A stretch of DNA of 22,930 bases from assembly GCA_964637705.1 (NCBI GenBank), contig CAZWVM010000035.1, positions 1 through 22,930 of the forward strand, given 5' to 3'. Positions 14,374-20,106 of the stretch are shown here, in pieces. This DNA is from CAZWVM01 sp964637705 (lineage in GTDB: Bacteria; UBA8481). A model generated the notes under the pieces. The model was not told where the DNA came from and did no database searches. It saw only the letters and a program-made list of their open reading frames with translations. Each line of letters begins with the position of its first letter. The stretch's first letter is position 1. The position numbers and the translations under genes were made by a program.

Positions 14374-15741
14374 ATGATCCGCGTCCAGCGCATACACTTC
14401 GTCGGCATCGGCGGTAGCGGCATGTCCGGCATCGCGGAGATCCTGCTCTCGACGGGTTACGCCGTCAGCGGCTCGGACCTGAAGAGCTCCGCCGTCACGG
14501 ACCGGCTCGCGTCGCTGGGCGCGCGCATCCTCGTCGGCCATGCCGCGGCGCACCTCGGCGATCCCGATGCCGTGGTCGTCTCCTCGGCGGTCGGCGGTGA
14601 GAATCCGGAGGTCAGGTCGGCGCGCGAGCGGGGCATCCCGGTCGTGGCCCGGGCGGAGATGCTGGCGGAGCTGATGCGGCTGAAGTACGGCATCGCGATC
14701 GGCGGCACCCACGGCAAGACGACGACGACGTCCCTGACGGCGATGGTCCTGACCGCGGGAGGACTGGATCCCACGGTCATCATCGGGGGGCGGCTGGAGC
14801 AGATCGGGAGCGGGGCGAAGCGGGGCGGCGGCGACTATTTCGTCGCGGAGGCCGACGAGAGCGACGGCTCCTTCCTCAAGCTCTCGCCCACGGTCTCGGT
14901 CGTGACCAACATCGACGACGACCACATGGACTACTACGGGGACATGGGACGCCTCACGTCGACCTTCAAGGAATTCGTGAACCGGGTGCCCTTCTACGGG
15001 TTCGGCGTGGTCTGCCTGGACGATCCCCGGCTCCGCGGCATCCTCTCACTCTCGAGCCGCCGCATGGTCACCTACGGGTTCGCGCCCGACGCGGACGTGC
15101 GCGCCGAGGCCCCGGCCGTCGCGGACGGCGGCAGCTCCTACGACCTCTTCCATCGCGGGCGCGGCGTCGGCCGCGTCCGGCTCGGCGTTCACGGCCTCCA
15201 CAACGTCTCAAATTCCCTGGCCGCGGCCGCGGTGGGCCTCGAGCTCGGGCTGTCGCCCGAGAAGGTGATCGACGGGCTCGGGCAGTTCACCGGCGTGGAC
15301 CGGCGCCTGCAGTTGAAGGGGCGCGGCCGCGCGGGGTGGCGCGTCTACGACGACTACGGCCACCACCCGACGGAGATCGCGGCGACGATCGCGGCGGCGC
15401 GGACGCTTGCGAAGGGCCATCGTGTCGTCGTCGTCTTCCAGCCTCATCGATATTCACGCACCGCGCTTCTCTACGACCGATTCGCCACCGCGCTCTCCGC
15501 GGCCGACCGGCTCTGGCTCCTGCCGATCTACCCGGCCGGCGAGGCGCCGCGGGAGGGCGTCACGTCCGAGCTGATCGCGACGGCGTTGAAGCTGAGGAGC
15601 TACACTCGTTTCACGGAGACGGCTTCGGACCCCGATCCGGCGGAGATCGCGGGGGAACTGGGCGCGGGCGACGTGGTCATCACGATGGGCGCGGGCAGCG
15701 TCACGCACCTCGGGGACCGCATCGTCGAGGCCGGCTCGTGA
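14374..15741 (+). CDS. murC: UDP-N-acetylmuramate--L-alanine ligase MurC
   Basis: First Mur ligase, adding L-Ala to UDP-MurNAc. The 455-residue protein shows 'IHFVGIGGSGMSGIAE' at the N-terminus, 'VVSSAVGGENPEV', the ATP loop 'GGTHGKTTTT' at about residue 110, 'VAEADESDGSFL', 'NIDDDHMDYYGD', 'HNVSNSLAAAAVGLELGL', 'DDYGHHPTEI' and 'FQPHRYSR', all typical of MurC. The ATG at 14374 gives the canonical N-terminus, but I see no clear Shine-Dalgarno. The stop overlaps a GTG that is the best start of murB (GTGA). Confidence 0.97.
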   Translation: MIRVQRIHFVGIGGSGMSGIAEILLSTGYAVSGSDLKSSAVTDRLASLGARILVGHAAAHLGDPDAVVVSSAVGGENPEVRSARERGIPVVARAEMLAELMRLKYGIAIGGTHGKTTTTSLTAMVLTAGGLDPTVIIGGRLEQIGSGAKRGGGDYFVAEADESDGSFLKLSPTVSVVTNIDDDHMDYYGDMGRLTSTFKEFVNRVPFYGFGVVCLDDPRLRGILSLSSRRMVTYGFAPDADVRAEAPAVADGGSSYDLFHRGRGVGRVRLGVHGLHNVSNSLAAAAVGLELGLSPEKVIDGLGQFTGVDRRLQLKGRGRAGWRVYDDYGHHPTEIAATIAAARTLAKGHRVVVVFQPHRYSRTALLYDRFATALSAADRLWLLPIYPAGEAPREGVTSELIATALKLRSYTRFTETASDPDPAEIAGELGAGDVVITMGAGSVTHLGDRIVEAGS

Positions 15742-16736
15742 GCCCCCGCCACCAGGCGGCCGTGCCGATGAGCACGGAGACCGGGGAGATGCTCGGCCGG
15801 ATCACGATGGACGGCGCGCTCGCGTCCGGCGTCGTCCGGAACATGCGGGTGGAGGAGGCGATGGCGATGCTGGGCGCGCGGGCCAAGGAACCGCTCAGCG
15901 CGTACACCACCCTGAGGGTCGGGGGACCGGCGGAGTGGTTCCTGCACGCGGAGAGCGTCGACGACATCGCGGTGGCGCGCATCGTGGCGCGCAGCCGCGG
16001 CCTGCCGACCTTTTTGATCGGCAACGGCTCCAACCTGCTCGTCTCCGACGCCGGTTTCCGCGGCCTCGTCATCAAGCTCGACGGCGGTCTCGCGACGATC
16101 ACGGACATGGGGATGGGGACGGTGAAGGTCGGGGCGGGCGTGAAGCTGCCGGAATTGGCCCGCTACTACCGCGACGCGAACGCCGGCGGCATGGAATGGG
16201 CCTTCGGGGTGCCCGGCTCCGTCGGCGGCGCCCTCTTCATGAACGCGGGGACGTCCGACGGCGAGATGAAGGACGTCGTGGAGAGCGTGATCGTGGAGGG
16301 CCGGGGCGGGGCGCTCATGGAGGTGCCGCGCGACGCGTGCTCCTTCGGATACCGGCAGTCGCGGTTCCACCACACCGGCGAGGTGATCGTCGGCGCGATC
16401 GTGCGCCTGAACGGCCAGGGCTACCGGGCCGCCGTCGCGAAGCGGTCGCTCGACCAGCGCAAGAAGACCCAGCCCCTGACCATGCCGAACTGCGGATCCG
16501 TCTTCGCCAACCCTCCCGGCGACCACGCGGGGCGGATGATCGAGGCGGCGGGACTCAAGGGCCGCACCATCGGCGCGGCGCAGATCTCCACGGTGCACGC
16601 GAACTTCATCGTCAACCTCGGCGGGGCCCGCGCGGCCGACATCAAGTCGCTCATGGACCTGGCCCGCGCCGAGGTGAAGGCGAAGTTCGGGATCGAATTG
16701 AAAAGCGAGATCCGGCTGATCGGGGAATTCTCGTGA
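15738..16736 (+). CDS. murB: UDP-N-acetylenolpyruvoylglucosamine reductase MurB
   Basis: FAD- and NADPH-dependent enzyme reducing UDP-GlcNAc-enolpyruvate to UDP-MurNAc. Motifs: 'AYTTLRVGGPAEWFL', 'LIGNGSNLLVSDAGFRG' (FAD binding), 'GMEWAFGVPGSVGGALFMNAG', 'SFGYRQSRF' with the conserved Tyr-Arg, 'PNCGSVFANPPGDHAGRMIE' with the catalytic Ser, and 'GLKGRTIGAAQISTVHANFIVN'. The C-terminal Glu region is 'KSEIRLIGEFS'. It matches the shorter type II MurB. I favour GTG at 15738 (overlaps the murC stop, GAGG 7 bases upstream, 332 residues). ATG at 15768 (322 residues) is an equally serious candidate, and ATGs at 15804 and 15843 are possible. Confidence 0.95.
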   Translation: MSPRHQAAVPMSTETGEMLGRITMDGALASGVVRNMRVEEAMAMLGARAKEPLSAYTTLRVGGPAEWFLHAESVDDIAVARIVARSRGLPTFLIGNGSNLLVSDAGFRGLVIKLDGGLATITDMGMGTVKVGAGVKLPELARYYRDANAGGMEWAFGVPGSVGGALFMNAGTSDGEMKDVVESVIVEGRGGALMEVPRDACSFGYRQSRFHHTGEVIVGAIVRLNGQGYRAAVAKRSLDQRKKTQPLTMPNCGSVFANPPGDHAGRMIEAAGLKGRTIGAAQISTVHANFIVNLGGARAADIKSLMDLARAEVKAKFGIELKSEIRLIGEFS

Positions 16737-16758
16737 TCCTTCACGGCGAGGTGCTCGG

Positions 16759-17664
16759 ATGCGCGTAGCGGTTCTACTGGGAGGCATGTCTCGGGAGAGG
16801 GAGGTGTCCCTGCGCACGGGGAACGCCGTGCTCGCGGCCCTCGGCAAGCTCGGATACGAGGGCGTGGCGATCGATCCGGGCCGGGGCGTGGCGCGGGACA
16901 TCCTGGAGGCGGCTCCCGACGTCGTCTTCATCGCCCTGCACGGCCGCCACGGCGAGGACGGGACGATCCAGGGGCTCTGCGAGATCCTGGGCGTTCCCTA
17001 CACGGGATCGGGCGTTTTAGCGTCCGCGGCCGCGATGGACAAGGTCTTCACCAAGAGGATCCTGCGCGCGGCGCAGCTTCCGACGCCGGACTTCGCGGTG
17101 GTGGAGGCGGAGGTCCCGAGGGATCTCCCGGTCTTCCGCCCGCCATTCGTCGTCAAGCCCGCCCGGGAGGGTTCCTCGCTCGGCATGACCATCGTCGGCG
17201 ACGCGGCCGATATGGAGACCGCGCTGAGAACCGCCCTCTCCCACGATTCCAAGGTTCTCATCGAGCGGTTCGTGAAGGGAGCGGAACTGACGGTCGGCGT
17301 ACTGGGTGTGAAGGAACCGTTCGCGCTTCCCGCGATCCAGATCGTGCCCCGTTCCGGTCGCTACGACTACGCCTCCAAGTACACCGTCGGCGCGACGGAA
17401 TACGTCATTCCGCCGCGCCTGCCGGAGGACGTGGTCGCCGACTGCCGCGTGCTGGCCGTCGCCGCGCACCGGGCCCTGGGATGCGCGGGCGTGAGCCGCG
17501 TGGACATGATGATCGGCGACGACGGCATCGAGATCCTCGAGATCAACACGATCCCCGGGATGACCGAGACCTCGCTCCTCCCGAAGGCCGCGCGCGCGGC
17601 CGGCATCGAGTTCCCGGAGCTCGTCGACCGGATCCTGAAGTGGGCCCTGGAGGCGCGCGGGTGA
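16759..17664 (+). CDS. ddl: D-alanine--D-alanine ligase Ddl
   Basis: ATP-grasp enzyme joining two D-Ala; the product is used by MurF. The 301-residue protein has 'VAVLLGGMSREREVSLRTG', 'ALHGRHGEDGTIQG', 'GVPYTGSGVLASAAAMDK', the ATP-grasp loop 'KPAREGSSLGM', 'RVDMM' and 'EILEINTIPGMTETSLLPKAA'. The substrate loop reads 'GRYDYASKY', with Tyr as in D-Ala-D-Ala ligases rather than the residues of D-Ala-D-Lac (Van-type) enzymes. Start ATG has GAGG 7 bases upstream and lies 22 bases after murB. The stop overlaps the ftsQ GTG. Confidence 0.97.
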   Translation: MRVAVLLGGMSREREVSLRTGNAVLAALGKLGYEGVAIDPGRGVARDILEAAPDVVFIALHGRHGEDGTIQGLCEILGVPYTGSGVLASAAAMDKVFTKRILRAAQLPTPDFAVVEAEVPRDLPVFRPPFVVKPAREGSSLGMTIVGDAADMETALRTALSHDSKVLIERFVKGAELTVGVLGVKEPFALPAIQIVPRSGRYDYASKYTVGATEYVIPPRLPEDVVADCRVLAVAAHRALGCAGVSRVDMMIGDDGIEILEINTIPGMTETSLLPKAARAAGIEFPELVDRILKWALEARG

Positions 17665-18488
17665 GCGGAACAAAGGACAGGGCCGGCGTCCTGAAGCGCC
17701 AGCGCGTCGGCGCCGCCCCGGGCCCCGCGAAGCGGGGCGGGAGCGGCGGCGGGGCCGGACCGGCCGCCGACCGCCTGGCGACGATCATCGCCGCCGCGAT
17801 CGTTCTGGCGGTCGTCGCCGGGATCGGCATCGTCGTCGTCTCCCTCGGCGGCAACGCCTACCGCTATGTCATGGACAAGAACCGGCTCACGGTGGAGACG
17901 ATCGACGTCGAGGGCAACGTCGTCCTGACGCCGGAAGAGATCGTCCGTCTGGCCGGCCTGAGGCGCAACCAGCCCATCCTGGCCCTCGATCTCGCGGCCC
18001 TCGACAGGAAGATCGAGGAGCACCCGCGCATCGCCTCGGCGGTTGTCGAGCGTCACCTGCCGCATCGCGTTCTCGTGAAGGTGACCGAGCGCGTGCCGGT
18101 GGGACTCGTGCAGGAGAGCGGGGTTTTGAAGGGCATCGACGCCACGGGGACGGTGATACCGCTGATCCCGTCGCGCGAGGAGGTCAAGGCGCCGATCCTC
18201 ACGGGGTTCGGACGCGCCGCCATGCCGCAGGACCTGCGCCAGGAGGCACTGGAGGCGATCGAATGTCTCCGCCCGGATCTCGTGACGAGGATCTCGGAAG
18301 TGAGGCTGGATCCGGGAAGCGGTTTGACGCTTCTCACCACCGGCGCGCCGATGGTGATCCGGCTCGGGCGCGGGGAGATGGGCGTGAAGGTGGAGCGGTT
18401 GCGAGCGGCCCTGAAGCTCTTCGAGGACCGCGGCGACACGAAGGAATACATCGACGTGCGGTTCAGGGATATCGTGACGAGACCGTAA
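17661..18488 (+). CDS. ftsQ: Cell division protein FtsQ
   Basis: Bitopic divisome protein linking FtsL/FtsB to the rest of the machinery. The 275-residue protein has a basic, Gly-rich cytoplasmic N-terminus, one transmembrane segment at about residues 40-62 (TIIAAAIVLAVVAGIGIVVV), then a POTRA domain (LTVETIDVEGNVVLTPEEIV ... HPRIASAVVERHLPHRVLVKVTERVPVGLV) and the FtsQ beta domain. The GTG at 17661 overlaps the ddl stop (GTGA) and has a strong GGAGG 7 bases upstream. It ends in TAA. It is the last gene of the operon; ftsA and ftsZ do not follow. Confidence 0.93.
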   Translation: MSGTKDRAGVLKRQRVGAAPGPAKRGGSGGGAGPAADRLATIIAAAIVLAVVAGIGIVVVSLGGNAYRYVMDKNRLTVETIDVEGNVVLTPEEIVRLAGLRRNQPILALDLAALDRKIEEHPRIASAVVERHLPHRVLVKVTERVPVGLVQESGVLKGIDATGTVIPLIPSREEVKAPILTGFGRAAMPQDLRQEALEAIECLRPDLVTRISEVRLDPGSGLTLLTTGAPMVIRLGRGEMGVKVERLRAALKLFEDRGDTKEYIDVRFRDIVTRP

Positions 18489-18496
18489 GGAATTTT

Positions 18497-18566
18497 CGAT
18501 TATCGATTTTTTAATTTTCGATTTCAAATCATGAATCGCAAATCCCAAATCGCAAATCGATAATCG
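18497..18566. terminator. 13-bp inverted repeat in the convergent spacer, probable bidirectional terminator
   Basis: CGATTATCGATTT (18497-18509) and AAATCGATAATCG (18554-18566) are perfect inverted arms. Between them is a T-run (18507-18512) and a small inner hairpin GATTT-C-AAATC (18520-18530). The spacer 18489-18567 is strikingly AT-rich and separates ftsQ from the oppositely transcribed PorV-like gene, so a terminator serving both sides is the natural reading. The stem is AT-rich, which makes it weak as a classic hairpin. Confidence 0.5.
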
Positions 18567-18568
18567 CC
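18527..18568. repeat. Six tandem 7-bp units, consensus AATCGCA
   Basis: In exact 7-base register: AATCATG, AATCGCA, AATCCCA, AATCGCA, AATCGAT, AATCGCC (18527-18568). The last unit reaches the stop codon of the PorV-like gene. Reverse-complement-like words (TTTTCGA, TTATCGA) fill the left half of the spacer. Confidence 0.7.
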
Positions 18569-20106
18569 TACCGGCCCACGCCCAACGACGCCAATCGCCC
18601 GTTGATCGCGTTGGCGAGGTTGTCCCAGGCCTCGAAGGGCATCTCCGCGTCGCCCTCGGAGGAGAAGGTGCCGAGCACGCGCTCGTCGAGCGAGAGACGG
18701 GCCGTCATGAAGAGACGGGTGCCTTCGACCCGGCATTCGCCCTCGACGACGAGCGGCCCGGAACTCCGGTAGTAACCCCGGCCCATCCAGTTCTTGTGCA
18801 GGACCTCGATGGTGGCGGCGCCGATCCAGTCGTAGTCGAGGGGCCCTCCGGCGAAGGCGAAGGGCATCGCGCGCACCCCGAACTCGGGCTCCGGGCGGCC
18901 GTAACCGTAGTCGGGCGCGGCGACCGGGGGCACGTAGGCCGGTTCCTCGTAGGAGGGCTCGGTCGAGACCGAAACGCTCACGCGGGGGGAACCGGAATGG
19001 ACGGGAGGCTCGTACGGGGACTCCGCGGGAGGCGGCTGCCTCGAGGCGCGGGCCCGCGACGGGGGCGGCGGAAGGGCGGGCTGATAGTCCGGCTCGCGCA
19101 CGGGGGCGCCGAAGCTGTAGGCGAGCGAGAAGCGGTGATTGCCGCCGAGACGCTCGTAGGGAACGTAGGCGTAGTCGAGGGCGACGCCGGCCAGGTTGAC
19201 GCCGGCTCCGACCGTCGGTCCCTCGTAGTCGCTCGTGTTGTCATCGAATCGATATCCGCCCCGCAGGGCCAGGGCCGGGATCGGAAGCACCTCGGCGCCG
19301 AGGTTCACGACGGGCGTGTTGTCGTTGGGGATGTTCACGTCGAGCCCGAGGCGGAGCCTGTCGTCCATGAAACGCTTGCCCGCGGAGAGCTTGAGGTTCA
19401 GGGGCAGCGGATCGGCCTCGTAGCGGAACTTCGAGAGGAACCCGAGGTTCTGGACGGCCGCTCCGACGCGCCAGGTGCTCCCGACGGGCGCGTAGATGAC
19501 GCCGAAGTCGTAGGCGAGCCCCGTCGCGCTCTCGTCGCCGATCGTCTGCTGGATGAACTTGGCCGTCATGCCCCAGCGGAAGCGGTGCGTCCGCCAGAGG
19601 AACTCGTCGGAGTAGGCGACGGCAAGGAGGTGATCGTAGGCGGAGAAGTCGCCGGCGATCGAGAAGGGGTTGGCCGCACCCGGAGCGTTGAGAACGGTCC
19701 GGGTCATGGAACCGTAGTCGAGGTTGGTGTAATTGAGCGCGAAGGTTCCGAGCGGCCGGGGGATCGGGTGGGCGTAGAAGATCGAGTTGAGGGAGATGTC
19801 GCCGGCCAGTTCGGCGTGGGTGAACTGGATCTGCTTCCTCGGCAGGACGGAGAGCCCGGCGGGGTTGGAGAAGATGGTCGAGACGTCGTCGCCGAGGGCT
19901 CCATAGGCGTCGGCGAGAGCGGCGACGCGCGGCGAGACGGGGATCTTCAGGAACTGCGCGCCGGTGGTGCCGAGGTCGCGGCGCCCGAGGGCCGTGACCG
20001 GAGAAGTCAAAAGGCATAGGGCCAGGGCCAGAAGGCAAGAGAACGGAAGGAAACGGCCGCTCGCCTCACGCCCCGCGCCCGACGCCTCGCGCCCCGCGCG
20101 CCTCAC
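18568..20106 (-). CDS. PorV/PorQ-like outer-membrane barrel protein with extra C-terminal domain
   Basis: A 512-residue exported protein. Residues 18-39 are a signal peptide (RFLPFSCLLALALCLLTSPV, then TA-LG). Residues about 45-335 match the PorV/PorQ (UPF0164, FadL-like) family: 'GTTGAQFLKIPVSPRVAALA', 'DAYGALGDDVSTIFSNPAGL', alternating beta strands, and 'LRGGYRFDD'. PorV shuttles cargo in type IX secretion in Bacteroidota. Residues 336-420 are a Pro/Tyr-rich linker. Residues 421-512 form a further domain (WIGAATIEVLHKNW, VVEGECRVEGTRLFMTARL) that resembles the TolB-N/FlgO/CsgG-like periplasmic fold; this is my inference. I chose GTG at 20106, overlapping the upstream gene's stop (GTGA), because no better start precedes the signal peptide. 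The N-region contains a duplicated AGREASG from a DNA repeat. Ends in TAG. It is probably co-transcribed with the secreted-protein gene. Confidence 0.8.
   Translation of the reverse strand: MRRAGREASGAGREASGRFLPFSCLLALALCLLTSPVTALGRRDLGTTGAQFLKIPVSPRVAALADAYGALGDDVSTIFSNPAGLSVLPRKQIQFTHAELAGDISLNSIFYAHPIPRPLGTFALNYTNLDYGSMTRTVLNAPGAANPFSIAGDFSAYDHLLAVAYSDEFLWRTHRFRWGMTAKFIQQTIGDESATGLAYDFGVIYAPVGSTWRVGAAVQNLGFLSKFRYEADPLPLNLKLSAGKRFMDDRLRLGLDVNIPNDNTPVVNLGAEVLPIPALALRGGYRFDDNTSDYEGPTVGAGVNLAGVALDYAYVPYERLGGNHRFSLAYSFGAPVREPDYQPALPPPPSRARASRQPPPAESPYEPPVHSGSPRVSVSVSTEPSYEEPAYVPPVAAPDYGYGRPEPEFGVRAMPFAFAGGPLDYDWIGAATIEVLHKNWMGRGYYRSSGPLVVEGECRVEGTRLFMTARLSLDERVLGTFSSEGDAEMPFEAWDNLANAINGRLASLGVGR
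20056..20097 (-). repeat. Two tandem 21-bp units inside the PorV-like signal peptide region
   Basis: On the minus strand, 20097-20077 and 20076-20056 each encode AGREASG. They differ at a few bases without changing the protein, and each 21-mer consists of three 7-mers (GRGGCGY-like). It is another example of the 7-bp periodicity seen at other gene boundaries here, but this one is translated. Confidence 0.7.
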
